From Tannerellaceae bacterium (GTDB lineage: Bacteria > Bacteroidota > Bacteroidia > Bacteroidales > Tannerellaceae): DNA of 61,776 nt. The notes under the pieces are model-generated. The model ran no database searches. It was given only the letters and a program-made list of their open reading frames with translations, and was not told where the DNA came from. Position numbers and translations under genes: made by a program. Every line of letters begins with the position of its first letter. The first letter of the stretch is position 1. The stretch covers positions 1-61,776 of the forward strand of contig JAISWO010000055.1 in the NCBI GenBank assembly GCA_031271045.1, read 5' to 3'. Below, in pieces: positions 18,166 to 27,782 of this stretch.

Positions 18166-18849
18166 ATGTGTAATACGCACGACCATTCCCATACTGCACG
18201 GACGGTCCTGACAGTGGAACAGGATATACTCCAACGCAACAACCTCCTTGCCGAGCGCAACCGGGGCTATTTCGAAGCCAAACGCATACAGGTGATCAAC
18301 CTGATGAGTTCCCCGGGATCGGGCAAGACCACGCTCCTGGAGGTAACCATCCGCCGTTTGCAAGACCGTTTCCCTATCTATGTGATCGAAGGCGACCAGC
18401 AAACCTCGATCGACGCCGACCGCATCGCCCTCCTCTCCGTTCCGGTCTTTCAGGTCAATACCGGGGCCGGCTGCCACCTGGAAGCCGGGATGGTGAATCA
18501 TGCCGTCAAACACCTGGAACCTTCCGAAGGCTCGCTGCTCTTTATCGAGAATGTGGGGAACCTGATCTGTCCGGCCTTGTTCGACCTGGGCGAAACCCAT
18601 AAGGTTGTCATTGTCAATACGACGGAAGGTGAGGACAAGCCGCTGAAATATCCCCATATTTTCCGTGAAGCAGATGTCTGTATTATCAACAAAATAGATC
18701 TGCTTCCCTTTCTGGCGATAAACCTGCAAACACTGCGGGAGAACGTCTTGCGCGTCAATCCCCGCTTGCAGATCTTTGAACTGTCGGCCACCCGGGGCGA
18801 CGGCATGGGAGAATGGTGCAACTGGCTCAAATTAAAATTAAGAACATGA
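18166..18849 (+). CDS. hypB: HypB nickel-insertion GTPase
   Basis: A 227-residue SIMIBI-class GTPase with P-loop SSPGSGKTT (about 48-56), the metal-site motif NTGAGCHLEAGMV, the FIENVGNL Walker B region and NKIDLLP for guanine binding. The His-rich N-terminus is minimal (CNTHDHSH), so Ni storage is probably absent. HypB uses GTP hydrolysis to drive Ni transfer to hydrogenase with HypA. Its stop overlaps the start of the acetyl-CoA synthetase gene (ATGA), implying translational coupling of the two. Confidence 0.93.
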   Translation: MCNTHDHSHTARTVLTVEQDILQRNNLLAERNRGYFEAKRIQVINLMSSPGSGKTTLLEVTIRRLQDRFPIYVIEGDQQTSIDADRIALLSVPVFQVNTGAGCHLEAGMVNHAVKHLEPSEGSLLFIENVGNLICPALFDLGETHKVVIVNTTEGEDKPLKYPHIFREADVCIINKIDLLPFLAINLQTLRENVLRVNPRLQIFELSATRGDGMGEWCNWLKLKLRT

Positions 18850-20903
18850 TAAACAGAGAATTAATCAATCCGCAGAGCATCGTTGTTGTCGGTGGTTCCA
18901 ACAACGTACACAAGCCGGGCGGACGGACGGTGAGAAACCTGTTGGATGGCAAATACAAGGGTGACCTCTACGTCGTGAACGCCAAAGAAACAGAAGTGCA
19001 GGGCCTGAAATCCTACCGGGACGTACGCGACGTGCCGGAAACGGAACTGGCCATTATCTCCATCCCCGGCCCTTCCTGCCCGGAAGTGATCGACATACTG
19101 GCAAAAGAAAAGAAAGTGAAAGCCTTCATCGTCGTCTCGGCCGGCTTCGGCGAAGAGACCAAAGAAGGCGGCCTGCTGGAAGACCAAATCCTCCGGAGCG
19201 TAAACGAAGCCGGAGCGACAATGATAGGCCCCAACTGTATCGGGGTGATGAACATGAACTATCACGGCGTGTTCACCCAACCAATCCCCGACTTCCATCC
19301 CGATGGCGTTGACTTCGTATCAAGCTCCGGCGGGACAGCGCTGTTCATTATCGAGTCGGCGCTGACCAAAGGCTTACGCTTCTCGTCGGTATGGACAGTC
19401 GGCAACTCCAAGCAAATCGGAGTAGAAGAAGTACTCGAATACATGGATCACCATTTCGATCCCCTGCTCGATTCGAAGATCAAGATGCTCTACGTTGAGA
19501 GCATCAAGAACCCCGACAAGCTATTGTTCCACGCTTCGTCTCTCATCCGCAAGGGATGCCGGATAGCCGCCATCAAGGCCGGGAGTACGGAATCGGGCAA
19601 GCGGGCCGCATCGTCGCATACGGGTGCTATCGCCAGCTCCGACTCGGCCGTGGAAGCCCTGTTCCGTAAAGCCGGCATTGTACGCTGTTTCAGTCGCGAA
19701 GAGCTGACGACGGTAGCCTGCATCTTTACGCTGAAAGAAATAAAAGGGAAGAACTGCGCCATCGTAACCCATGCCGGAGGCCCTGCCGTGATGCTGGCGG
19801 ACGCCCTGTCGAAAGGCCGGGTCAACGTACCCAACCTCGAAGGCGAGCTGGCCGATGAGCTGAAGTCGAAACTCTATCCCGGCTCCGCAGTAGGCAACCC
19901 CATCGACATCATCGGGACCGGTACGCCGGAACATCTGGCCACGGCCATCGACTACTGCGAGCAGAAGTTCGACGAGATAGACCTGATGATGGTCATCTTC
20001 GGAAGCCCCGGTTTAGTCAAACTCTACGACACCTACGAAGTGCTTCACAAGAAAATGGAAGAATGTAAGAAACCCATCTTCCCCGTCCTGCCGTCGATTG
20101 TCACAGCCGGTCCCGAAGTGAGGAGCTTCATCAAGAAAGGACACGTAAACTTCTCCGACGAAGTGACGCTCGGCGCTGCCCTCTCGCGCGTGATCAATAC
20201 CCCCAAGCCGGCCGGGCTGGACATCCAGTTGTACGGTGTGAACATACCGGAGATCCGCCGGATGCTGGAATCGCTCCCCGACGGCTACCAATCCCCCGAA
20301 GACGTGCGCAGGATATTAAAGACCGCCCAGATCCCGCTCGTCGAGGAACTGGTAACGACTCAGTGGGAAGAAGCGGTTACCTTTGCCCGGAAAGTAAAAT
20401 ACCCGGTGGTGGCAAAAGTCGTAGGCCCGGTGCATAAAAGCGACATAGGCGGCGTAGCGCTCAACATCCGCAGCGAAGAACATCTGATGTTTGAATACGA
20501 ACGCATGATGAAACTGCCCGGCGTGACGGCCGTCATGATACAGCCCATGCTGAAAGGCCGGGAATTATTCCTGGGTGCCAAGTACGAAGACCGTTTCGGG
20601 CATATCGTCCTCTGCGGCCTGGGAGGCATCTTCGTGGAAGTGCTACAAGATGTATCCTATGGATTGGCGCCGCTTTCGTACGACGAGACGTTCTCAATGA
20701 TCCGTTCCCTGCGCGGTTATCCGATCATCAAAGGAACGCGGGGGCAGAAAGGCATCGACGAACAGCAATACGCCGACATCATCGTCCGCCTCTCGACCCT
20801 GCTCCGGATCTCGCCGGAGATCAAAGAAATCGACATAAACCCGCTGCTGGCAACCGATAGAGGCTTATTTGCCGTAGATGCACGTATCCGGATAGAAAAG
20901 TAA
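18846..20903 (+). CDS. ADP-forming acetyl-CoA synthetase (acetate-CoA ligase), fused alpha-beta
   Basis: A protein of 685 residues starting MINRELINPQSIVVVGG. It has an N-terminal CoA-binding Rossmann domain (1-130), succinyl-CoA-ligase-like domains including the phosphohistidine region ASSHTGAIASS (about 255-265), and a C-terminal ATP-grasp domain (about 480-685; VVAKVVGPVHKSDIGGV, IQPMLKGRELFLGAKYE). The enzyme converts acyl-CoA plus ADP and phosphate to acid plus ATP, giving substrate-level ATP in fermenters. Alpha and beta parts are fused in one chain. Coupling to hypB suggests both serve fermentative energy metabolism (inference). The acyl specificity cannot be read from sequence. Confidence 0.88.
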   Translation: MINRELINPQSIVVVGGSNNVHKPGGRTVRNLLDGKYKGDLYVVNAKETEVQGLKSYRDVRDVPETELAIISIPGPSCPEVIDILAKEKKVKAFIVVSAGFGEETKEGGLLEDQILRSVNEAGATMIGPNCIGVMNMNYHGVFTQPIPDFHPDGVDFVSSSGGTALFIIESALTKGLRFSSVWTVGNSKQIGVEEVLEYMDHHFDPLLDSKIKMLYVESIKNPDKLLFHASSLIRKGCRIAAIKAGSTESGKRAASSHTGAIASSDSAVEALFRKAGIVRCFSREELTTVACIFTLKEIKGKNCAIVTHAGGPAVMLADALSKGRVNVPNLEGELADELKSKLYPGSAVGNPIDIIGTGTPEHLATAIDYCEQKFDEIDLMMVIFGSPGLVKLYDTYEVLHKKMEECKKPIFPVLPSIVTAGPEVRSFIKKGHVNFSDEVTLGAALSRVINTPKPAGLDIQLYGVNIPEIRRMLESLPDGYQSPEDVRRILKTAQIPLVEELVTTQWEEAVTFARKVKYPVVAKVVGPVHKSDIGGVALNIRSEEHLMFEYERMMKLPGVTAVMIQPMLKGRELFLGAKYEDRFGHIVLCGLGGIFVEVLQDVSYGLAPLSYDETFSMIRSLRGYPIIKGTRGQKGIDEQQYADIIVRLSTLLRISPEIKEIDINPLLATDRGLFAVDARIRIEK

Positions 20904-20906
20904 TCG

Positions 20907-20914
20907 TATATTTG
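20907..20914 (+). promoter_or_regulatory. -7 box upstream of the small acidic protein gene
   Basis: TATATTTG matches TAnnTTTG, begins right after the synthetase stop codon and lies 25 bases before the next ATG. The small gene therefore has its own promoter. Confidence 0.65.
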
Positions 20915-20939
20915 CGACAAATTAATTAAATAAGAAATC

Positions 20940-21248
20940 ATGGCTAAAAAAGAAGAATTACAGTACGATGAGGAAGAATCCGTAAAATTTATACAAAACT
21001 ATCTTCCCCAAGACTTAAAAGGAAAATTCACCGATGACGATATTCTCTATTTATTGGATCTGGCAGAAGAATTTTATGAATCCAAAGGAGATACGGACTC
21101 ATTCGACGAAGACGACGAAGAAGCACTACTGGCCTACATCGTCAAAAATGCAAAAGAAGATGGCGTCGGTTCATTCCAAACGGAAGATATTATGCTCATC
21201 CTGGACGGCGAGCTTGAATATTGCGAATCGATCAACATGTTCGAATAA
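20940..21248 (+). CDS. small acidic conserved protein
   Basis: A 102-residue soluble protein, highly acidic (runs such as FDEDDEEALL), probably all-helical, with no signal peptide or cysteine motif. It looks like a Bacteroidota-specific conserved hypothetical (start MAKKEELQYDEEESVKFI), but I know no function for it. It has its own TATATTTG promoter, and the OmpA-like lipoprotein gene follows after 23 bases, so the two may be co-transcribed up to the terminator at 21986. Confidence 0.75.
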   Translation: MAKKEELQYDEEESVKFIQNYLPQDLKGKFTDDDILYLLDLAEEFYESKGDTDSFDEDDEEALLAYIVKNAKEDGVGSFQTEDIMLILDGELEYCESINMFE

Positions 21249-21271
21249 AGACATAACACCAATCGTTTTAA

Positions 21272-21961
21272 ATGAATAGCAAGGATATGAAAGACTTTAA
21301 ATTATTAGGAGCCATACTGCTTTGTATGGCCGTATTATTCTCCGGTTGCGGAGCAAGTAATGCCGTAAAGGGAACAGGCCTCGGCGCCGGCGCCGGCGCA
21401 GCCCTGGGCGCAGGAATTGGTGCTATTGCGGGGAATACAGCCCTGGGCGTCTTTATCGGAGCCGCCGTTGGAGGCACAGCCGGCGCCTTGATCGGAAAGA
21501 AGATGGACAAACAAAAGAAAGAACTCGAAGCCGCCCTTCCCGATGCGACGATAGAAAGCGTAAACGAAGGCGAAGCCCTGAAGGTGACGTTCGATTCGGG
21601 CATCTTGTTTGCCACCAATTCCAGCACGGTGAGCGAGGCGTCCAGAAACGCACTCCTGAGCTTCGCGGCCAGCTTGAAAGGGAATCCGGACACCTACATC
21701 CGGATCGTCGGCCATACCGATAATACCGGTCGGATAGACTACAACCAGACTTTGTCCGAAAAGCGTGCCCAGAGCGTGTACGACTACCTGCTGTACCAAG
21801 GCGTCAACAACAGCCGGATAACCTACGAAGGCAAAGGCATCCACGAGCCGGTTGCAACCAACAACACAGCCGCTGGCCGCGCCCTGAACCGCCGGGTAGA
21901 AATACTCATCATGGCGAACGAGAAAATGATTCAGGAAGCCCATCAAGGCACGCTCAGGTAA
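21272..21961 (+). CDS. OmpA-family lipoprotein with glycine-zipper (YiaD-like)
   Basis: A 229-residue outer-membrane lipoprotein. The lipobox ends in LFSGC; translation may start at the second Met (MKDFKLL), which gives a more usual signal peptide. After it come glycine-zipper segments (about 33-75, Gly/Ala rich) and an OmpA C-terminal domain (about 110-220). That domain has the peptidoglycan-binding region VGHTDNTGR, LSEKRAQSVYDYL and ALNRRVEI. It probably tethers the outer membrane to peptidoglycan. A clear terminator follows. Confidence 0.88.
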   Translation: MNSKDMKDFKLLGAILLCMAVLFSGCGASNAVKGTGLGAGAGAALGAGIGAIAGNTALGVFIGAAVGGTAGALIGKKMDKQKKELEAALPDATIESVNEGEALKVTFDSGILFATNSSTVSEASRNALLSFAASLKGNPDTYIRIVGHTDNTGRIDYNQTLSEKRAQSVYDYLLYQGVNNSRITYEGKGIHEPVATNNTAAGRALNRRVEILIMANEKMIQEAHQGTLR

Positions 21962-21985
21962 GAGAAACATACCCATATCCCCATA

Positions 21986-22019
21986 AACCCGTATGGAATC
22001 CTCCGTCACGGGTTTTTTC
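21986..22019 (+). terminator. intrinsic terminator after the OmpA-family gene
   Basis: AACCCGT pairs with ACGGGTT around a 15-base loop that has its own GGA/TCC pairing, and it is followed by a run of six T (ggttttttctt). Confidence 0.7.
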
Positions 22020-22065
22020 TTATCCCTCGCCAAAAGACACTCGTTCAAATGGGTGAAAACATTCA

Positions 22066-22096
22066 TTGGGATAATACAATAGAATCATTACCTTTG
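22066..22096 (+). promoter_or_regulatory. promoter of the DUF3298 lipoprotein gene
   Basis: TACCTTTG (22089-22096) matches the -7 consensus, with a TTG 20 bases upstream at the expected -33 position. It sits 26 bases before the ATG. Confidence 0.65.
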
Positions 22097-22122
22097 CGCA
22101 TTATAAATTAAAACTTTCGAAG

Positions 22123-22998
22123 ATGAAGCACAAATTATACGGATCTGTAAGCATCCTCTTTCTAATGACTCTTTCCCTCGCCGGCTGCAACACGAGGACT
22201 ACAACAACGACCGCGAATGACATTCGATTTGACTCCCTTTATGTAGATAAAACCTGCCACTTGTTGGACAATCTGGACAATCCCAACTGTAACCTTCAGA
22301 TAAAATTTCTCTTCCCCGTCTCCTTTGCCGACCAGGAAACACTGGCAACACTTCAACGCCACTTTATCCGCTCCCATTTTGGCGAGCCATACGAAGGCCT
22401 GCCCCCCGCCGCCGCCGTAGAACAATATGTAAACGATTACATCGACGAATACAAAAGCATGGAAGAAGACTTCCTGGCCGAAACAAAAGAAGACGAAGCG
22501 CCCGGCCATGAACATGACGAAGCGCCCGGCATCAGCGCCTGGTTCTCATGGTATGAATATTCGTCCAACGAAATACTGTACAACCAGAACGATCTGCTAT
22601 GCTATGCCGTCAGCTATGAAAACTATACCGGCGGAGCCCATGGAGCCCACGCCTACAGAAGTCACGTCATAGACCTGCAAACCGGTCTGGAAATGAAAGA
22701 AAACGATCTCTTCACCGAAGGATACCAGGAAGACCTGGCACGGATACTGGTCGGCAAAATAGCAGAAAACAACCGGGCGGAAACACCCAGGGAACTGGAA
22801 AACCAAGGCTTTTTCAGTATCGACGAGATCTATCCCAACAACAACTTCTCTATCGACGACACAGGCATTACCTATTATTTCAACGAATATGAAATTGCCG
22901 CCTACGTAATCGGTATGACCCGCGTCCATCTGACGTACGACAAACTCCGCCATTTACTTCGCCCCGACCACCGGATCGCCCGGCTGGCAGGAAACTGA
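22123..22998 (+). CDS. DUF3298/RsiV-like lipoprotein
   Basis: A 291-residue lipoprotein (lipobox LAGC, Cys22). The C-terminal region (about 150-285) has the DUF3298 pattern seen in RsiV/PdaC-type proteins: YTGGAHGAHAYRSHVIDL, DLFTEGYQEDLARIL, and ITYYFNEYEIAAYVIG. The central part is acidic, with a His-Glu-rich stretch (EDEAPGHEHDEAPG). In other bacteria such domains bind lysozyme or act on peptidoglycan; whether this one does is unknown. The rsmG gene starts one base after its stop, so they are probably co-transcribed. Confidence 0.78.
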   Translation: MKHKLYGSVSILFLMTLSLAGCNTRTTTTTANDIRFDSLYVDKTCHLLDNLDNPNCNLQIKFLFPVSFADQETLATLQRHFIRSHFGEPYEGLPPAAAVEQYVNDYIDEYKSMEEDFLAETKEDEAPGHEHDEAPGISAWFSWYEYSSNEILYNQNDLLCYAVSYENYTGGAHGAHAYRSHVIDLQTGLEMKENDLFTEGYQEDLARILVGKIAENNRAETPRELENQGFFSIDEIYPNNNFSIDDTGITYYFNEYEIAAYVIGMTRVHLTYDKLRHLLRPDHRIARLAGN

Positions 22999-22999
22999 T

Positions 23000-23662
23000 A
23001 TGAAGAACGAAACGATGAATGAACTATCCGTTACCGCTCAGTTGTCCCTTGTAGAACACTATTTCCCCGAGCTCGACGATGCGCAGAAACAACAATACGC
23101 CGCCCTATACGATCTGTATGCCGAATGGAACGCAAAAATTAATGTCATCTCGCGCAAAGACATCGATAACCTCTACCTGCGCCACGTCCTCCACTCGTTG
23201 GGGATCGTTCGGATGCTGCGATTCAGCGACCATAGCTCGGTCATGGACATAGGTGCCGGAGGCGGTTTCCCGGGCATCCCGTTGGCCATATTCTTCCCTC
23301 GTGTACATTTTCACCTGGTCGACAGCATCGGCAAGAAAATAAAAGTAGCCCAGGCCGTCAGCGAAGCCGTCGGTCTGCAGAACGTCAGTTTCCGCCATGG
23401 CCGGGCAGAAGAAGAAAAACAACACTTCGATTTCGTCGTCAGCCGAGCTGTCATGCCCTTGTCCGACCTGGTCAGGACAGTTGCCCCGAACATCAAACAA
23501 CACCAACAAAATGCGCTCCCCAACGGCCTCATCTGCCTCAAAGGCGGCGAGCTTCAACACGAAGTACAACCCTTTCGCCGGAAGGCAGTCATGATCGAAC
23601 TGAGCGCATACTTTAAAGAATCCTATTACCAAACCAAAAAAGTTGTATTCCTACCATTATGA
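23000..23662 (+). CDS. rsmG: 16S rRNA (guanine527-N7)-methyltransferase RsmG
   Basis: A 220-residue Rossmann-fold methyltransferase. The SAM-binding loop is VMDIGAGGGFPGIPLA (about 79-95). RsmG-typical elements include the N-terminal WNAKINVISR, LYLRHVLHSL, the KKIKVAQ stretch and VVSRAV. It methylates G527 of 16S rRNA in the decoding region; loss gives low-level streptomycin resistance in other species. Met6 is an alternative start. It overlaps the next gene by four bases (ATGA). Confidence 0.93.
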   Translation: MKNETMNELSVTAQLSLVEHYFPELDDAQKQQYAALYDLYAEWNAKINVISRKDIDNLYLRHVLHSLGIVRMLRFSDHSSVMDIGAGGGFPGIPLAIFFPRVHFHLVDSIGKKIKVAQAVSEAVGLQNVSFRHGRAEEEKQHFDFVVSRAVMPLSDLVRTVAPNIKQHQQNALPNGLICLKGGELQHEVQPFRRKAVMIELSAYFKESYYQTKKVVFLPL

Positions 23663-24297
23663 TAACAGTAAAATCATTTGAATTTAACTATTTCTCCGTC
23701 AACACCTACCTGCTGCACGATGAAACAGGCGAAGCCGTACTGATCGACTGCGGCTGCTTTCGCAAAGAAGAGGAACTGGAATTGAGCAACTATATCATCC
23801 TCCACAAACTGACCCTCAAACATCTCCTGTGCACCCACCTGCACCTGGACCATGTATTCGGCAACGGATTTGTCAGCCGTACTTACGGTCTGCGACCCCA
23901 AGCCCATAAAGCCGACGTCGACGCCCTGCCTTCCCCTCAGGAACAAGCCCGTCTGTTCGGTATTCAGGACAAAATACGAGCAATCCCTATCGGGAAATAT
24001 ATCGTAGGGAACGATATTGTCCGATTCGGTAACTCCGAACTTCTGGTACGTCTGGTTCCGGGACACTCGCCCGGCAGCCTAATCTTTTACAGCGCCAAAG
24101 ACGGATTTGCCATTGTCGGAGACGCCATATTCAAAGGAAGCATCGGACGTACCGACCTTTGGGGAGGAAATCACGACGTACTGATAGCAGCCATCAAAGA
24201 CAAAGTACTCTCTTTGCCGGATGATACCATCCTCTACCCCGGGCACGGCCCGGCAACAAATGTAATAGACGAAAATCTAAATAATCCCTTTTTATAA
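23659..24297 (+). CDS. metallo-beta-lactamase-fold hydrolase (glyoxalase II-like)
   Basis: A 212-residue cytoplasmic protein with the MBL signature THLHLDHVFGNG, a downstream His in VPGHSPGS, the bridging Asp in IVGDAIFKGSIGRTD, and the last His in LYPGHGPATN. This is the set of a two-metal hydrolase of the YcbL/GloB group, which hydrolyses thioesters or similar substrates. The physiological substrate is not evident. Its stop codon overlaps the gcvP start by one base (TAATG), so the rsmG-MBL-gcvP run is tightly coupled. Confidence 0.88.
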   Translation: MITVKSFEFNYFSVNTYLLHDETGEAVLIDCGCFRKEEELELSNYIILHKLTLKHLLCTHLHLDHVFGNGFVSRTYGLRPQAHKADVDALPSPQEQARLFGIQDKIRAIPIGKYIVGNDIVRFGNSELLVRLVPGHSPGSLIFYSAKDGFAIVGDAIFKGSIGRTDLWGGNHDVLIAAIKDKVLSLPDDTILYPGHGPATNVIDENLNNPFL

Positions 24298-27104
24298 TGA
24301 ACACGAATAAATTTATTAACCGCCACGCAGGTATCGTGGCCGAAGATTTACCTTCCATGTTACAGACCATTGGAGTCGATTCGTTAGACGAACTGATAGA
24401 CCAGACGATTCCGCCGGACATCCGGCTGAAAGAAGGCCTCAACCTCCCCGAACCCATGACGGAACGGGAATACGCCGAACATATCGCCGAACTCGCCTCC
24501 CGCAATCAGACGTTCACCTCTTATATCGGCATGGGATGGTACGATACCGTATGTCCGGCTCCCATCCAGCGCAACGTGCTGGAAAATCCGGTATGGTACA
24601 CCTCCTACACCCCCTATCAGGCCGAAGTATCCCAAGGACGGCTGGAAGCTTTGCTTAATTTCCAGACCGTCGTATGTGAGCTGACCGCCTTGCCGCTTGC
24701 CAACTGCTCGCTCCTGGACGAAGCAACTGCCGCCGCCGAGACAGCCTCCATGCTATATGCCACGCGCAGCCGGGAACAGGTCAAACAGAACGCAAACGTA
24801 TTGTTTGTCGATGATAACGTATGGGCCTCTACCTTGGCCGTTCTCCATACCCGCATGAAACCGCAGAAAATACGCATCGTTACTGGTGATTACAGGACGT
24901 ATACCTTTACGGGTACCACCTTCGCCGCCATTGTGCAGTATCCGGACGCCAACGGCTCGATCGAAGATTACCGCGACTTTGTTGAACGCGCCCATGCCGC
25001 CGGCGTACGCACAGGCGTGGCTGCCGACTTGCTGAGCCTCGTCGTCCTGACTCCCCCGGGCCAGTGGGGCGCCGACGTCGTCTTCGGATCCGCCCAACGC
25101 TTCGGAATCCCAATGTTCTACGGAGGCCCCTCGGCCGGATATATGGCCACCCGCGACGAATACAAACGCTCCATACCCGGACGTATCATCGGCATCTCCA
25201 AAGACGCCTACGGACATCCCGCCTATCGCCTGGCCCTGCAAACGCGCGAACAGCACATCAAACGCGAAAAGGCTACATCCAATATATGTACGGCCCAAGC
25301 CCTACTGGCATCCATGTCAGGATTTTACGCCATCTACCACGGAGCCGAAGGACTGCGCGACATTGCAGGCCGTATCCATTCCTACGCTACATTCCTGGCC
25401 GGGGAACTGGAAACGATCGGGTACAGGCAACTAAACAACGACTTTTTCGATACGCTAAAGATCGAACTGCCGGCGCATGTGTCGGTGGATGCCATTCGCG
25501 AGATCGCACTCGAATGTAGGGTAAATCTTCGCTATTTCGATGCCGGGCAGCTAGGTATCAGTCTGGATGAAACGACGCAGCCGACCGATATCGGCGTCCT
25601 GCTCTATATTTTTGCCGGAGCCGCCGGCAAAGATTACAACCTGCGCGACATCCCGGCCACAAGATGCTTCGACAGCAAATTCCTGCGTACCACGGACTTT
25701 CTCCAACAGGATGTTTTCAAAAAATACCGTACCGAAACCGAACTTATGCGCTACATCACTCGTCTGGGGCGACGTGACATCTCGCTGGCACACTCCATGA
25801 TCCCGCTCGGATCGTGTACAATGAAGCTCAATGCAGCCTCCGAACTCTTTGCCCTGAGCCATCCCCAATTCCAGAATATCCATCCCTATGCGCCCCATGA
25901 CCAGGTAGCAGGTTATGTGGAACTGATCGAAAACCTTTCGACTTACCTGGCCCGGATTACCGGACTGGAAGGCGTGAGCCTGCAACCCAACTCCGGAGCA
26001 TCGGGCGAATACGCCGGACTGCGCGCCATCCGTTCCTACCACGAACATACCGGGCAGGGACATCGCGACGTGGTACTCCTGCCTGCATCGGCGCATGGGA
26101 CAAACCCCGCTAGTGCCGTGCAATGTGGATATACGACCGTAACGGTGCAAACCGATACCAACGGCAATATCGATCTCCAGGATTTTCGCCGTAAAGCAGA
26201 AGACAACAAAGACCGCCTGGCTGCTACGATGATCACCTACCCGTCGACGCACGGCATCTTTGAAGAAGACATCCGCCGGATGTGCAACCTTGTGCACGCA
26301 TGCGGCGGGCAGGTCTATATGGATGGTGCCAATATGAACGCACAAGTCGGGCTGACCCATCCGGGCGCTATCGGCGCTGATGTATGCCATCTGAACCTGC
26401 ACAAAACCTTCGCCTCGCCCCACGGCGGCGGCGGGCCGGGCGTAGGGCCGGTTTGCGTGGCCAAACACCTGGTTCCTTTCCTGACAACCAATGCTGTATC
26501 GGCCGCTCCTTTCGGAAGCGCTGGCATTCTGTCCATCACGTATGCCTACATTCGCCTCTTGGGCGCCGAAGGGCTGCGCGAGGCGACGCAGGTGGCAATC
26601 CTTAATGCCAATTACCTGGCATCGAAACTGAAAAACACCTACGGCATTGTCTATACGGGTAAAAACGGACGTGTCGGGCACGAACTGATCCTCGAATGTC
26701 GCTCCATCAAGGAACGATCCGGAATAGACGAAGGCGATATAGCCAAGCGCTTGATGGACTTTGGCTATCATGCCCCCACACTCTCATTCCCGGTGCACGG
26801 TACGTTGATGATCGAACCGACCGAGAGCGAAAGCAAAGCCGAACTCGACCGCTTTGTCGAAGTCCTCGACTGCATCTGGAACGAGATCAAAGAAGTGGAA
26901 GACGGCGCTGCCCTGCCGGACGATAATGTGCTCAAAAACGCTCCCCATCCCCAGTACGAAGTCGCAGATGATGCGTGGAACCATGCCTATTCGCGCCGGA
27001 AGGCCGCTTTTCCCCTGGAATGGCTTCACGACAACAAGTTCTGGGTCAATGTAGCCCGCGTAGATAATGCGTACGGCGACCGGAACCTCGTTCCTACTCT
27101 CTGA
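24297..27104 (+). CDS. gcvP: glycine dehydrogenase (decarboxylating), P-protein of the glycine cleavage system
   Basis: A protein of 935 residues, the usual length for a single-chain P-protein with fused alpha-like and beta-like halves. Typical motifs are TYIGMGWYDT-type text near the N-terminus (SYIGMGWYDT), YTPYQAEVSQGRLE, SLLDEATAAAE, MIPLGSCTMKLN, and the PLP lysine in HLNLHKTFASPHGGGGPG (about residue 703). It decarboxylates glycine and loads the aminomethyl group on the H-protein. The H, T and L genes are not in this window. Confidence 0.95.
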   Translation: MNTNKFINRHAGIVAEDLPSMLQTIGVDSLDELIDQTIPPDIRLKEGLNLPEPMTEREYAEHIAELASRNQTFTSYIGMGWYDTVCPAPIQRNVLENPVWYTSYTPYQAEVSQGRLEALLNFQTVVCELTALPLANCSLLDEATAAAETASMLYATRSREQVKQNANVLFVDDNVWASTLAVLHTRMKPQKIRIVTGDYRTYTFTGTTFAAIVQYPDANGSIEDYRDFVERAHAAGVRTGVAADLLSLVVLTPPGQWGADVVFGSAQRFGIPMFYGGPSAGYMATRDEYKRSIPGRIIGISKDAYGHPAYRLALQTREQHIKREKATSNICTAQALLASMSGFYAIYHGAEGLRDIAGRIHSYATFLAGELETIGYRQLNNDFFDTLKIELPAHVSVDAIREIALECRVNLRYFDAGQLGISLDETTQPTDIGVLLYIFAGAAGKDYNLRDIPATRCFDSKFLRTTDFLQQDVFKKYRTETELMRYITRLGRRDISLAHSMIPLGSCTMKLNAASELFALSHPQFQNIHPYAPHDQVAGYVELIENLSTYLARITGLEGVSLQPNSGASGEYAGLRAIRSYHEHTGQGHRDVVLLPASAHGTNPASAVQCGYTTVTVQTDTNGNIDLQDFRRKAEDNKDRLAATMITYPSTHGIFEEDIRRMCNLVHACGGQVYMDGANMNAQVGLTHPGAIGADVCHLNLHKTFASPHGGGGPGVGPVCVAKHLVPFLTTNAVSAAPFGSAGILSITYAYIRLLGAEGLREATQVAILNANYLASKLKNTYGIVYTGKNGRVGHELILECRSIKERSGIDEGDIAKRLMDFGYHAPTLSFPVHGTLMIEPTESESKAELDRFVEVLDCIWNEIKEVEDGAALPDDNVLKNAPHPQYEVADDAWNHAYSRRKAAFPLEWLHDNKFWVNVARVDNAYGDRNLVPTL

Positions 27105-27115
27105 ATATCAAAAAA

Positions 27116-27145
27116 GGCGTGCCTTCCCTCACGGGAAAGCGCGCC
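27116..27145 (+). terminator. hairpin downstream of gcvP
   Basis: Two 13-base arms (ggcgtgccttccc and gggaaagcgcgcc) pair at 12 of 13 positions, allowing one wobble pair, around a 4-base loop. No T-run follows, so it may end or protect the transcript by another route. Confidence 0.5.
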
Positions 27146-27578
27146 ATCAGAAGAGGAGAACTTTTCATAAATGAAAAGCCTAATATATATTTTTTTATTG
27201 CCTATTAAAGAGCTTTTTTCACTTCTGTGTTTTACATCCTTGATTTCTGTAGACAAAGTAACGGAATAATTTTGGTAAAAAGGGCTCATTCGCTTGATTA
27301 GCACAAAAATAATACAAAAGAAGTATCATCCGTTTGATTGGGATATTTAATCACCTTATAACCAACACGCTATATCAGGAACCTCTACAAGTTAATTTTA
27401 CTTAAAAGCATTACGTTTCTTCTCCTAAAATTCCCATTTCGTGAAAATTCAATAGATTTTTCCCTCTTTCCGTCCCCCTCAGTGCAGGAAAAAGGAACCG
27501 TCAGCTATCTCCATCCGCCCCCCCTCTTCCTCAGTGGCCGGGTAGGGGATAGGTCGGAGCAACTTGCCTCCAGTCATT

Positions 27579-27690
27579 ATTCAAGATCCCAACAAAAATA
27601 TGGATACTCAAAGAACGTTTATTCAAGATTCCAGCAAAAATATAGACGTTCAAAAACATTTTTTCAAGGATCGAATGAAAAAGTTTAAGG
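27579..27690. repeat. degenerate 42-bp tandem repeat (about 2.6 copies)
   Basis: The unit starting attcaagatcccaacaaaaa at 27579 recurs at 27621 (attcaagattccagcaaaaa) and, more weakly, at about 27662 (tttcaaggatcgaatg). The spacing is 41-42 bases. Confidence 0.75.
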
Positions 27691-27782
27691 GAGAAAAAAA
27701 TCCACCGTCCCCCTCCTATGAGAGGCAGGCCGTTGAAAAAGTTTTTGGCGCTATCAAATTGGAAGTTACGCCCTTTAAAAAC

